Shown in pieces: positions 8,693 to 18,312 of a stretch of DNA of 64,000 nt. Where the stretch lies: contig MGOY01000025.1 in assembly GCA_001797275.1 (NCBI GenBank), positions 1 to 64,000 on the forward strand, read 5' to 3'. Both the position numbers and the translations under genes were made by a program. Every line of letters begins with the position of its first letter. Within the stretch, counting starts at the first letter, position 1. Origin of the DNA: Clostridiales bacterium GWF2_38_85 (GTDB taxonomy: Bacteria; Bacillota; Clostridia; Oscillospirales; CAG-382). The notes beneath the pieces are model-generated. The model saw nothing but the letters and a program-made list of their open reading frames with translations. It was not told the DNA's origin and ran no database searches.

Positions 8693-9676
8693 TTATCCTA
8701 ATATTTTATCAATCTCTGTCTGCTCATCAGCGTTCAATGGTGGCATTTTGACAATCGCTGCATTTTCGATAATCTGCTCAGGTTTTGATGCACCGATCAG
8801 CACACTGGTCATCTCGGATCTTCTCATAACCCAAAGAAGAGCCAATTGCGCAAGTTTAATTCCTCTTGATTTTGCGATTTCGTTCAGCATAATTATTTTA
8901 TTAAGCTTTTCTTCGGTTATGTCTTCTTTTTTCAAATAATAACCTTTTGCAATTCTCGAATCGGTAGGTATACCCTGAATATATCTATCGGTAAGTTGTC
9001 CCTGAGCAAGCGGTGAGAATGCAATGCTGCCAATACCGGTTTCGTTGATCGCGTCAAACAGCCCTCTCTCACTTGTACGATTGAACATACTGTAGGAATG
9101 CTGATGTATCAGGCATCTTACACCGCAGCGGTTAAGTTCTGCAACGGCTGCTCTGGTTTGATCGGGATTGTAGTTTGAGATACCGACATAAAGCGCCTTG
9201 CCCTGTCTAACTATATCCGCAAGCGCTCCCATTGTTTCTTCGATCGGGGTGTCAGTATCGGGACGGTGCGAATAAAATATGTCAAAATACTCAAGTCCGG
9301 TGCGTTTTAAGCTTTGATTTATACTTGCCATCAAGTATTTTCTTGATCCAAAATCTCCGTACGGTCCTTCCCACATTCCATACCCTGCTTTTGATGAGAC
9401 TATAATCTGGTCACGGTATGCACCAAGCTCCATATTCAAGTGTCTGCCGAAATTAGTTTCAGCCGAACCGGGAGGTGGACCATAGTTGTTGGCGAGATCG
9501 AAATGCGTTATACCGAGATCAAAAGCAGTCATAAGCATATTACCCATGTTTTCAAAGTTCTCTTTGAAACCGAAGTTATACCACATTCCCAAGGATAAAA
9601 ACGGTAGCTTCAAACCACTTTCCCCGCAATAATTGTACTTCATACCGTCATATCTATCTGCTTTTGCAAGATACAT
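8693..9676 (-). CDS. Aldo/keto reductase
   Basis: FDLANNYGPPPGSAE, YFDIFYSHRPD, VGISNYN motifs. Confidence 0.92.
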   Translation of the reverse strand: MYLAKADRYDGMKYNYCGESGLKLPFLSLGMWYNFGFKENFENMGNMLMTAFDLGITHFDLANNYGPPPGSAETNFGRHLNMELGAYRDQIIVSSKAGYGMWEGPYGDFGSRKYLMASINQSLKRTGLEYFDIFYSHRPDTDTPIEETMGALADIVRQGKALYVGISNYNPDQTRAAVAELNRCGVRCLIHQHSYSMFNRTSERGLFDAINETGIGSIAFSPLAQGQLTDRYIQGIPTDSRIAKGYYLKKEDITEEKLNKIIMLNEIAKSRGIKLAQLALLWVMRRSEMTSVLIGASKPEQIIENAAIVKMPPLNADEQTEIDKILG

Positions 9677-9716
9677 AAATAAACCTCCTATTAAACATTT
9701 AATTTTAAAGCAATTA

Positions 9717-10709
9717 TTATTTATTGAAAATCCTATTATCCCACATTTTAATATTCCCGATGAAAAAGTCGAAATAACCCTTGCTGAAAATCTGACAGCC
9801 TAAGTTTCTTTCCACTAAATCCGCATGAACACCCATAACCCATAATCCTCGTAATGCTGCAAATGCATTTATTGCAAGTAATTCATTCTTATCCAAAATT
9901 CGAACAGCATTATAACCTTCAAGAAATGTTTTCCACTCTTCGCTTTCTATAAATTTCTCGTTTGATAATGTATTGTTCCATAAATATATACAAATGTCAT
10001 GTGCCCGCCAGCCATAACCCATACAATCAAAATCAAAGAAAATTGGATTTTCACCTATAAAATAAAAATTTGATTGCTGAATATCCCCATGGCAGAATCC
10101 GTAATACGGTTTATCGGTTGTCAGCTTTTCGCTGATATACTTAGCAAGTCTATTTGAAGCTTCAACAAGATATTCATGATCATTCATCCGATTATTCAGA
10201 TGAGGTTTTATCAGCCTAAGCGGGTTCTCTGTCAATTGAAATATATCGATCGACGCACGATTTAAAACTACATTATTGTTATCGGTAATCGTGTGTATTC
10301 TTGCAACGTTGGTTCCGACATTATGTATTTTTTTCAAGTTATCTCCTGAAGGATTGTTTTTTGCTTCATTAAATAACATTGCATATCTAATTCCTTCCGG
10401 AGCATTTATTGACCATATACAATTTTCATCTTTACAATGAACCGGTGTTGCTACAAAAATATCATTGTCATTAAGTAAGTTTATAATATATGCTTCATCC
10501 ACATAATCCTGATATTCATATACATCTGTAAATGAAATTCTTAAAAAGTATCTTTTGCCTTCTGTTTCTATAATATAAACATCATTCATTCCCCTGCGAA
10601 ACAAATTACAGGTTATCGGTTCTTTTACCTCATATCTGTAAAGCAATTCATTTATTAAAGCATTTTGATTAAGTTGCGAACAACGTACCGGGAAATATGT
10701 TTCGCTCAT
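9717..10709 (-). CDS. Phosphotransferase (APH / homoserine kinase type II-like)
   Basis: GFCHGDIQQSNFYF and PIFFDFDCMGYGWRAHDI. Confidence 0.88.
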   Translation of the reverse strand: MSETYFPVRCSQLNQNALINELLYRYEVKEPITCNLFRRGMNDVYIIETEGKRYFLRISFTDVYEYQDYVDEAYIINLLNDNDIFVATPVHCKDENCIWSINAPEGIRYAMLFNEAKNNPSGDNLKKIHNVGTNVARIHTITDNNNVVLNRASIDIFQLTENPLRLIKPHLNNRMNDHEYLVEASNRLAKYISEKLTTDKPYYGFCHGDIQQSNFYFIGENPIFFDFDCMGYGWRAHDICIYLWNNTLSNEKFIESEEWKTFLEGYNAVRILDKNELLAINAFAALRGLWVMGVHADLVERNLGCQIFSKGYFDFFIGNIKMWDNRIFNK

Positions 10710-10915
10710 AAAATATGACCATTCCTTTTCTCGGCTTTATACCTAAAGCGACCGTTTTGTTTTTAATTATAATAATTATAATAGAGGATTTTTTTGTTAT
10801 TGTCAATAAAAATATATAAAAAAACTGCTATGTATTGTTGCAATATGATTGACAAAAATAATAAACAATAGTATAATTGAGCTATATTTTAATTTTTTAG
10901 AATCAGAGGTATCCA

Positions 10916-11674
10916 ATGACCGTCGGCAGAATTTTTATTTTCGATGAAAATCCCGGACAAATAATAACCGTAAGCGGTAGTGATATGCATCATATCAAAA
11001 ATGTTCTCAGAATGAAGCTTGGGGACACAATAATAGTTTGTAATTCTCAGGGCAATGAATACAGAACAACTATAACCGAAATGAACAGCAACATAAAGCT
11101 GAATGTTGAAGAAATAAATAAAACCAATTCTGAGCTTCCGGTCTGTGTTACACTTTATCAAGCATTCCCCAAAGGCGATAAGATGGATATAATTATCCAG
11201 AAATGTACCGAACTTGGGATAAACAGAATAGTTCCGGTCATGAGCGACAGATGTGTTGTGAAGCTTGATTCAAAGAGTGTTGAAAATAAAAAAGCACGCT
11301 TTATTCGTATTGCTGAAAGTGCGGCAAAGCAAAGCGGCAGAAGCATTATACCCGAAGTTACACTACCTGTGACATTCGGTCAGGCTATCAGTGAAATCAA
11401 AACTGCGAATCTCGGGTTTGTATGCTATGAGGGTGAAGTCACAACACAACTGCATAATGTTCTGACTGGCTTCAAATCGACCGGATTTGAATTAAATCCG
11501 TTTGATAAAAAAAGTATTGCATTCTTTATCGGGCCTGAGGGCGGACTGTCACTTGATGAAGCAGACACAGCTAAAAATAGCGGATTAATTATAACAGGAC
11601 TGGGGAAAAGAATTCTGAGGACAGAAACTGCTCCTATTTTTGTCATGTCTGCAATATCTTTTATGTTTCAATAA
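10916..11674 (+). CDS. rsmE: 16S rRNA m3U1498 methyltransferase
   Basis: HHIKNVLRMKLGDTI; FFIGPEGGLSLDEADTAKNSG; LGKRILRTETAPI. Confidence 0.95.
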   Translation: MTVGRIFIFDENPGQIITVSGSDMHHIKNVLRMKLGDTIIVCNSQGNEYRTTITEMNSNIKLNVEEINKTNSELPVCVTLYQAFPKGDKMDIIIQKCTELGINRIVPVMSDRCVVKLDSKSVENKKARFIRIAESAAKQSGRSIIPEVTLPVTFGQAISEIKTANLGFVCYEGEVTTQLHNVLTGFKSTGFELNPFDKKSIAFFIGPEGGLSLDEADTAKNSGLIITGLGKRILRTETAPIFVMSAISFMFQ

Positions 11675-11795
11675 CGCTACACACTGATTTAAACATTGTT
11701 TTTGTTAAAAAAATATATATTATTATGCTTGAAAAATAAAAGCGATTGTAGTATAATATATAATGTATATAAATTATATTAATCCGGCAAATAAA

Positions 11796-11905
11796 TTTAT
11801 ATTAAACTAATAAATGAATTACTACAGCAATTTGAAAAATGCCTATACTTTTTGGCTTTTTCAAATTAATAAAATCACAATTCATTTGTTAGTTTAATAT
11901 AGATA
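11796..11905. repeat. Family-1 MITE-like palindromic repeat, copy B (inverted relative to copy A)
   Basis: TTTATATTAAACTAATAAATGAATTACTACAGCAATTTGAAAAATGCC...GGCTTTTTCAAATTAATAAAATCACAATTCATTTGTTAGTTTAATATAGATA. Confidence 0.88.
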
Positions 11906-11968
11906 CAGAAACTGAGTTTTTGTTATTTATATATTGTCAATAATTGGCGTATATGTTGTTTTTATATA

Positions 11969-11997
11969 ACAACAAATGAACCTGTCATTCATTTGTT
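11969..11997. repeat. Short palindrome sharing the family-1 core
   Basis: CAACAAATGAAcctgtcaTTCATTTGTTG. Confidence 0.5.
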
Positions 11998-12056
11998 GAT
12001 TTTGTGTTTTTATGCAAAGCTTTAGGTACGGAAATTAGGAAAGGGTGTTGAATTTC

Positions 12057-13142
12057 ATGTCAAATAAATTGTTTCAAGGCTTAATATATCAGATGAAAGA
12101 TGCGGTAACCCGCACCATAGGTGTAATTGATGAGAAAGGTGTTATCGTCGCTTGCAGCCAGCTGACAAAAATCGGTGAGGTTCATCGGGATATAGTCGAA
12201 GAGATAACATATTCCTTTGATACTCTTGTAATGAGTGGCTATACTTATAAACCAATGGGTTCACACGCAAGAATTGAATACGTTGTATTCGTTCAAGGTG
12301 AGGACGAAGAGGCAAAAAGCATTGCCGGTCTGCTCTCAATAACACTGACAAATGTCAAAACCCTATATGATGAAAAATATGATAAAGCAAGCTTTATTAA
12401 GAATATAATTCTTGACAACATTCTTCCCGGCGATATTTATACAAAGGCGAAGGAACTTCATTTTGATAATGAAGTACATCGTTGTGTTTATCTGATCCGC
12501 TTTAACTCCAAAACCGAAGTTAGTCCGTTTGATATTTTACAAAACCTTTTTCCGGATAAAAACAAGGATTATTGTATAACTATATCTGAGAGCGAAGTTG
12601 TTTTGGTTAAGGAACTTAAATTCGCAGCCGAACAGCGCAACACTGAAACAATAGCAAAAACTATCGTTGACACTGTTTCAACCGAATTCTATGCAAAAGT
12701 TTCGATCGGTATCGGAACAACAGTTACCAATGTACGTGATCTTGCGCATTCGTTCAAGGATGCTCAGGTTGCTCTCGAGGTAGGAAAGGTATTTGATACA
12801 GATAAAAATATCATTAAATATGAGACATTGGGTATAGGTCGTTTGATTTATCAACTACCGACAACACTTTGTGAAATGTTTCTGCAGGAAGTATTCAAAC
12901 GCGGTTCGCTTGAATCACTTGACAGAGAAACTCTGATGACAATCCAGGCATTCTTCGACAATAATTTAAATGTTTCCGAAACCTCAAGAAAGCTCTTCGT
13001 TCATAGAAACACTCTTGTCTATCGTCTTGACAAGATACGCAAGCTGACAGGACTTGACCTCCGTGAATTTGACCATGCAATAACCTTTAAGGTTGCGTTG
13101 ATGGTTAAAAAATACCTTATTTCTAAGCCTGTGAAATTTTAA
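12057..13142 (+). CDS. CdaR/PucR-type transcriptional regulator (C-terminal HTH_30)
   Basis: N-term TRTIGVIDEKGVIVACSQLTKIGE; C-term FFDNNLNVSETSRKLFVHRNTLVYRLDKIRKLTGLDLREFD. Confidence 0.88.
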   Translation: MSNKLFQGLIYQMKDAVTRTIGVIDEKGVIVACSQLTKIGEVHRDIVEEITYSFDTLVMSGYTYKPMGSHARIEYVVFVQGEDEEAKSIAGLLSITLTNVKTLYDEKYDKASFIKNIILDNILPGDIYTKAKELHFDNEVHRCVYLIRFNSKTEVSPFDILQNLFPDKNKDYCITISESEVVLVKELKFAAEQRNTETIAKTIVDTVSTEFYAKVSIGIGTTVTNVRDLAHSFKDAQVALEVGKVFDTDKNIIKYETLGIGRLIYQLPTTLCEMFLQEVFKRGSLESLDRETLMTIQAFFDNNLNVSETSRKLFVHRNTLVYRLDKIRKLTGLDLREFDHAITFKVALMVKKYLISKPVKF

Positions 13143-13164
13143 ATCGCAATCAAAGGAAACCAAA

Positions 13165-13848
13165 ATGATAGAGTTTAAAAATGTCTCCAAGACCTACCCC
13201 AACGGCACAGTAGCGTTGAGGAACATCAACCTGACCATTGCTGACGGCGAGTTTACTTTTATTGTGGGGCATTCGGGCGCCGGCAAAACAACAATGACAA
13301 AGCTTTTGCTGCGTGAGGAATGCATTACATCCGGCTCACTCAAGGTAAATAATTATAAACTTGAAAAGATACGCCAGAGCAAGGTGCCCTATCTACGCAG
13401 AGAAATGGGAGTTGTATTTCAGGACTTCAGGCTGTTCAACAATATGACTGTTTACGAAAATGTTGCGTTTGCAATGCGTGTTATCGGCGAACCGAACCGT
13501 ATTATCAGAAAAAGAGTTCCCTATTTTTTGAATCTTGTAAATCTGACAGATAAATGTGACAGATTCCCGCATGAGCTTTCAGGCGGTGAACAGCAAAGAG
13601 TCGCTTTTGCAAGAGCACTTGTCAACAACCCTAAAATAATTATAGCGGACGAGCCTACCGGAAATGTTGATCCGCAGATGTCACTTGAAATAATTGATCT
13701 TTTAATTCGTATAAATAAGCTTGATAAAACTGTTATCGTCGTAACTCATGAAAAATCACTCGTTGATTACTTTAAAAAGCGTGTTGTTTGTATAAATGAT
13801 GGCCGCATCGTCAGCGATAAAATCGGGGGTATGTACGATGCGAATTAG
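13165..13848 (+). CDS. ftsE: Cell division ATP-binding protein FtsE
   Basis: MIEFKNVSKTYPNGTVALRNINL, VGHSGAGKTT, VFQDFRLFNNMTVYENVAF, LSGGEQQRVAFARAL. Confidence 0.95.
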   Translation: MIEFKNVSKTYPNGTVALRNINLTIADGEFTFIVGHSGAGKTTMTKLLLREECITSGSLKVNNYKLEKIRQSKVPYLRREMGVVFQDFRLFNNMTVYENVAFAMRVIGEPNRIIRKRVPYFLNLVNLTDKCDRFPHELSGGEQQRVAFARALVNNPKIIIADEPTGNVDPQMSLEIIDLLIRINKLDKTVIVVTHEKSLVDYFKKRVVCINDGRIVSDKIGGMYDAN

Positions 13849-14743
13849 CAATATATTGTATTTTTTCAAGCAGGGTTTTCATGGTATTATTCGAAATGCG
13901 GTTATGTCAACAGCATCAATATTAATCCTTATGTCCTCAATGCTTGTCTTAGGCTCATTTTGGATGATAATCACCAATATAAACAATTACATGAGTACAA
14001 TTGACGACCTGAATATGGTAGTTCTATATCTTGCCGAGGATACAGATGATGCAAGAGCTGCCACAATAGGTGATGAAATAAAAGCAATGGATAATGTCGC
14101 AAGTGTCACATTTATATCAAAAGAAGAAGCTCTTGATAAAATGCTTGAAAAATATGATGAAACACAAAGAGAACTTATAAAAGAGTACACAAAAGTCAAT
14201 CCTTTACCCGATTCATATCAAATTGTTTTTACAGATATAGAAAAATCCTCTTCCCTTTTATATCAATTATCTAATATCGACGGAATAGATAAAAGTGTAA
14301 AAGAAAACCCAAAGAGTAATATTGATCTTGCAAACAAGGTTGATAATTTCAAGAACGGTATTACGATGATTTGTATGTGGCTTCTTATCATACTGCTGGT
14401 TGTATCATTGTTTGTTATCATGAATACAATCAGGCTGACTGTTTTTGCAAGACGGCATGAAATAATTATCATGCGGTATGTCGGTGCAACCTCAAGGTTT
14501 ATCATAGCTCCGTTTCTTGTTGAAGGTATTATAATCGGTGTCGTATCAGCAGCGATTGCATTTGGGTTTCAATACTACCTTTACAATTATATCATGTTGG
14601 GTATGCTTGGTAATATAGACCTATCCGGATTGATTCCGTTCTCACAGTTCAGAGATATTACTGCATTAGCATTCCTTGGCGTCGGTTTATTTGCCGGTAT
14701 TATAGGAAGCTCGATGTCGATGAGAAAGTTTTTAAAAGTATAA
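13838..14743 (+). CDS. ftsX: Cell division permease FtsX
   Basis: Overlaps ftsE by 11 nt; MRISNILYFFKQGFHGIIRNAVMSTASI...RRHEIIIMRYVGATSRFI. Confidence 0.93.
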   Translation: MRISNILYFFKQGFHGIIRNAVMSTASILILMSSMLVLGSFWMIITNINNYMSTIDDLNMVVLYLAEDTDDARAATIGDEIKAMDNVASVTFISKEEALDKMLEKYDETQRELIKEYTKVNPLPDSYQIVFTDIEKSSSLLYQLSNIDGIDKSVKENPKSNIDLANKVDNFKNGITMICMWLLIILLVVSLFVIMNTIRLTVFARRHEIIIMRYVGATSRFIIAPFLVEGIIIGVVSAAIAFGFQYYLYNYIMLGMLGNIDLSGLIPFSQFRDITALAFLGVGLFAGIIGSSMSMRKFLKV

Positions 14744-14819
14744 TTTTTATTTTGTTACTTTGAAAAAGTCTGAAAGTGCTTTTTAAACAATGGCTTTTGT
14801 ATAAAGGATGGTTAAATTT

Positions 14820-16028
14820 ATGTCATTAAAAAAATTTTCAACATTACTTCTTTGTATATACTTCAGTATTATGACAATTATGTTTTCTTCTTTCAATTCA
14901 AATGCATCAACAATAGAAGAAGATAAAGACACGCTCGACCAATATCAGGATGCTTACAACAATGCTAAATCTCAGCGTCAGCAGATACAGCAACAGCTGA
15001 ACAATTTAGAAGGCAGTAAAGCAACAGTTTTGGATGAAAAGAACTCTCTCGAATACGAAATCGGTTATCTTATCAGCGAAATTGATGCATTAAGGGTATT
15101 GATAGAATCATACGATACTGAAATCGAAAAATTGAATGTTCAGATAGAACAGCTTGAAACAAATATTTCTACATATGTTAGCTTGATTAGTGATATAATA
15201 CGATATACATATATGGAGGGTGACGCTTCCTTAATAGAAATTCTTCTCAGCTCTGAGAGTCTTGGAGATTTTCTTTCGAATATTGACTTCTCCTCATATA
15301 TGATCGAATATAACGATAAGCTGCTGACCGACCTTCAGTCAACGGTTGACAGTGTTGAGCATAGTAAAGCAGAATACGAAAATGCAATTTTAAAATACCA
15401 GGAGCTGACTGATGAAAATACAGATTTAAAAGAAGAATATGAGCAAAAAAAAGTTGAGCTTGATGCAAAGATTGCCGAACTAAACCAAAATATCTACCAA
15501 TACCGAAATCTCTACGAAAAACAGAAGCAAGCAGAATCAGATATAACTAAAGCAATATCCGACCTTCAGAAACAGATAAAGGAAAAGGAAATCTACATCG
15601 GAGCATGGGCAAGACCGCTTCCCTATTCCTTTAAAAGAATCAGTTCAGACTGGGGTACTCGTGTATATAATGGAAGATCCGAATTCCATAACGGCGTAGA
15701 CATGCCTGCCCCGCAGGGTACGCCTATATCAGCGGTGCAATCAGGAACAGTAATTATTGCAACCCGTAATGATTTGTCATATGGTTGGTATGTTGTTATT
15801 GATCACGGTGGCGGTGTTTCAACATTATACGGTCATATGATGAGCCAGCCGCTTGTCAATGTCGGTGATAAAGTTTTAAAAGGTGCCGTTATCGGTCTTG
15901 TTGGCAGCACAGGAAAATCAAGCGGTCCTCATCTCCATCTCGGCCTTATGATTGACGGTGCATGGATTAATCCCGAAACACCCGGATATTTTGATTCGTC
16001 TTCATTTGTAAAAGACGCTGACGCTTAA
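14820..16028 (+). CDS. Coiled-coil M23 murein peptidase (EnvC/PcsB-like)
   Basis: Signal peptide, long coiled coil, C-terminal FHNGVDMPAPQGTPISAVQSG...HGGGVSTLYGHM...GKSSGPHLHLGL. Confidence 0.93.
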   Translation: MSLKKFSTLLLCIYFSIMTIMFSSFNSNASTIEEDKDTLDQYQDAYNNAKSQRQQIQQQLNNLEGSKATVLDEKNSLEYEIGYLISEIDALRVLIESYDTEIEKLNVQIEQLETNISTYVSLISDIIRYTYMEGDASLIEILLSSESLGDFLSNIDFSSYMIEYNDKLLTDLQSTVDSVEHSKAEYENAILKYQELTDENTDLKEEYEQKKVELDAKIAELNQNIYQYRNLYEKQKQAESDITKAISDLQKQIKEKEIYIGAWARPLPYSFKRISSDWGTRVYNGRSEFHNGVDMPAPQGTPISAVQSGTVIIATRNDLSYGWYVVIDHGGGVSTLYGHMMSQPLVNVGDKVLKGAVIGLVGSTGKSSGPHLHLGLMIDGAWINPETPGYFDSSSFVKDADA

Positions 16029-16045
16029 ATTAAATATATTTTTTA

Positions 16046-16096
16046 ATAACAATTCACTCTTTCGTCTTTTTTCGGAAAGGCGAAAGAATTTGTTAT
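16046..16096. other. Inverted repeat downstream of the M23 gene (possible AT-rich terminator)
   Basis: ATAACAA...CTTTCG...CGAAAG...TTGTTAT nested pairing. Confidence 0.4.
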
Positions 16097-16245
16097 ATTT
16101 ATTCCGGTAATTGAATAATTAATTAGCAGAACAATAAACCCCTCATATTACCATCTGACAATTGACCATATTATATAAATTTGTCGTTGGTGAATAGAGT
16201 TTGAAGAAAATTTTCAGACTTCAAAAAGAAAGGTTGTTATAATTC

Positions 16246-17460
16246 ATGTTCAAGAAAAAATACGGTATTGGCACAATTGCATTTTTTGTTGCAGTTTTCT
16301 CAGTTTTTACTTTTTTATTTACTGCAGTAAGTCTAAATAGTTATTATAAAACAAGAGAAACAGATTTTTATGGCGATAAATCATACATCGCAAAGATGTC
16401 ACGTATAGATGATATCATAAGAAGCTCATTCTTCTTTGATATCGATGATGAACAACTCGAAGATATGATGATAAAAGGATATATAGAAGGTCTTGGTGAT
16501 CAGTTTACTTATTATCTCAACCCCTCTGAGGCCGAGCTTTACAGTCAGGCAAGCAATGGTGAGATAATCGGAATAGGAATTTACGCAACCTATGACAGTG
16601 AAGCAGACAGCATTTATGTTACCAACGTTATGGCAGGTTCACCTGCCGAAAAAGCAGGTCTTGTTGCTGGCGATTTAATAACAAAGGTTGGTGATCTCGA
16701 TGTAACCCAAGCAACCTATTATGAAGCAATTTATTCGGTTCCAGGGAAGGCAGGTACTGATGTTACAGTCACTGTCAGTCGGTATCCCAATTATGAAACT
16801 GAAGAAGCATTAACTCTCACCAGAGAGAAAATAACGATAAACAGCGTTTCGTACGAAATGCTCGATAACAACATCGCATATATAAAAATAAATGAGTTCA
16901 ACGATAATACTGATGAACAGTTCAACGAATTACTCAAACAAGCGAAAACCGAAGGTGCTGAGAACATCATGTTTGATGTCAGAAATAATCCAGGTGGAAA
17001 TCTCGAAACAGTATGTAATATACTCGATGAACTTTTACCCAGCGGACCTATTGTTCACATAGTTGACAAAGATAATAACATTGTTCAAACAATAAATTCC
17101 GATGCGCGAGAAACCGACCTTCCCATGGTTGTATTGATTAACCGCAATACAGCTTCAGGCGGTGAGCTTTTCTGCTCAGCACTTCGTGATTACGAGAAAG
17201 CAACTTTACTTGGCGAAACAACCTTCGGAAAAGGCTGCATGCAATCGGTACGTCCGCTTGATGACGGTTCATTGCTTGTTTTCACTACAAACCTTTATAA
17301 TCCGCCATACGGTGAAAATTACCACGGAATAGGTGTTGATCCGCATGTAGAGGTTGTAATGACAGACGAAATGATGAAAATATTCTCCAAACTTACAAGA
17401 GATGAAGACATTCAATTCCAAGCCGCGCTGAACGAAATAGCAAAATTAACGGATAAGTAA
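16246..17460 (+). CDS. S41 family C-terminal processing peptidase
   Basis: PDZ (GSPAEKAGLVAGDLITKVG) and NRNTASGGELFCSALRDY...GETTFGKGCMQ. Confidence 0.93.
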   Translation: MFKKKYGIGTIAFFVAVFSVFTFLFTAVSLNSYYKTRETDFYGDKSYIAKMSRIDDIIRSSFFFDIDDEQLEDMMIKGYIEGLGDQFTYYLNPSEAELYSQASNGEIIGIGIYATYDSEADSIYVTNVMAGSPAEKAGLVAGDLITKVGDLDVTQATYYEAIYSVPGKAGTDVTVTVSRYPNYETEEALTLTREKITINSVSYEMLDNNIAYIKINEFNDNTDEQFNELLKQAKTEGAENIMFDVRNNPGGNLETVCNILDELLPSGPIVHIVDKDNNIVQTINSDARETDLPMVVLINRNTASGGELFCSALRDYEKATLLGETTFGKGCMQSVRPLDDGSLLVFTTNLYNPPYGENYHGIGVDPHVEVVMTDEMMKIFSKLTRDEDIQFQAALNEIAKLTDK

Positions 17461-17526
17461 TAGACAAATAAAAGATACGAACTGCCGGCTATAAATATCG
17501 TATTCTTTTAAAATTTACGCCGGAGA

Positions 17527-18021
17527 ATGGATGATAATATGAACGCACAAAATCTGGTTTATTTAACCAAAGAAGGCCTTGAAAAACTCAAAGCAGAGCT
17601 TGAACACCTTGTTACAGTTAAACGCAAAGAAGTTGGACTTGCAATATCAAAAGCACGTGCATTCGGTGATCTTTCAGAAAACAGCGAATATGATGAAGCA
17701 AAAAATGAACAGGCTGAAATCGAAATAAAAATCGCCAAACTTGAATCGACATTAAAGTATGTTGTCGTTATCGATGATTCCAATATAAAAACAGATAAAG
17801 TCAGCGTTGGCTGTAAGGTCAAGGTTTTTGATTTATCATTTGATGAAGAATGTGAATACACGATCGTCAGCGCAATTGAAGCCGAACCCATGAATTTAAA
17901 AATTTCCGATGAATCTCCACTCGGTAAAGCTCTGATTGGCAGTAAAATTGGTGAAACTGTAACTTTTGAAACACCATCAGGCGTTGACAAGATGAAGATA
18001 TTAAAAATTGCAAAGATGTAA
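17527..18021 (+). CDS. greA: Transcription elongation factor GreA
   Basis: [17 protein letters not shown]...[18 protein letters not shown]. Confidence 0.95.
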   Translation: MDDNMNAQNLVYLTKEGLEKLKAELEHLVTVKRKEVGLAISKARAFGDLSENSEYDEAKNEQAEIEIKIAKLESTLKYVVVIDDSNIKTDKVSVGCKVKVFDLSFDEECEYTIVSAIEAEPMNLKISDESPLGKALIGSKIGETVTFETPSGVDKMKILKIAKM

Positions 18022-18022
18022 T

Positions 18023-18276
18023 AGCTAAAACTGAATAAAATTCAGTTTTAGCATTGGGAGTTTTTTGCTTTCACGCCAAAAGCATGGCGTGAATTTGACA
18101 GAATCAAAACGCTCAAAACTCCCCGTTATATCAATGCTTCAACTAATTTTTATTCATTTTCGTGTTTAGGACTTTATAATTTTTGCATCAAAAGCATGAT
18201 GCAAATCCGGCTTTCGCCGGAACATCATAAACTCTCCGCCCTATCCATACTCAGCTGAATGGATTCAATTTTAGCT
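18023..18276 (+). promoter_or_regulatory. Large structured intergenic region / candidate lysS leader with two tandem three-way-junction-like modules
   Basis: AGCTAAAACTGAAT (18023-18036) can pair locally with ATTCAGTTTTAG or distally with ATTCAATTTTAGCT (18263-18276); module 1 GGGAGTTTT/AAAACTCCC (18056-18123) and module 2 (about 18169-18238) each enclose two hairpins. Confidence 0.6.
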
Positions 18277-18312
18277 TTTCCAACCATGACATGAAAGGAA
18301 TCAAGTATTATA

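Noticed and set aside
8511-8939. 142-aa plus-strand ORF
   Set aside because: Overlaps the structured ncRNA/terminator and runs antisense into the aldo/keto reductase; low-complexity, no family pattern.
17559-17990. 143-aa ORF antisense to greA
   Set aside because: Fully antisense to a confident gene with no recognizable domain.
18023-18312. T-box riboswitch before lysS
   Set aside because: No AGGGTGG-NACCGCG antiterminator core seen; reported instead as an unclassified structured region.
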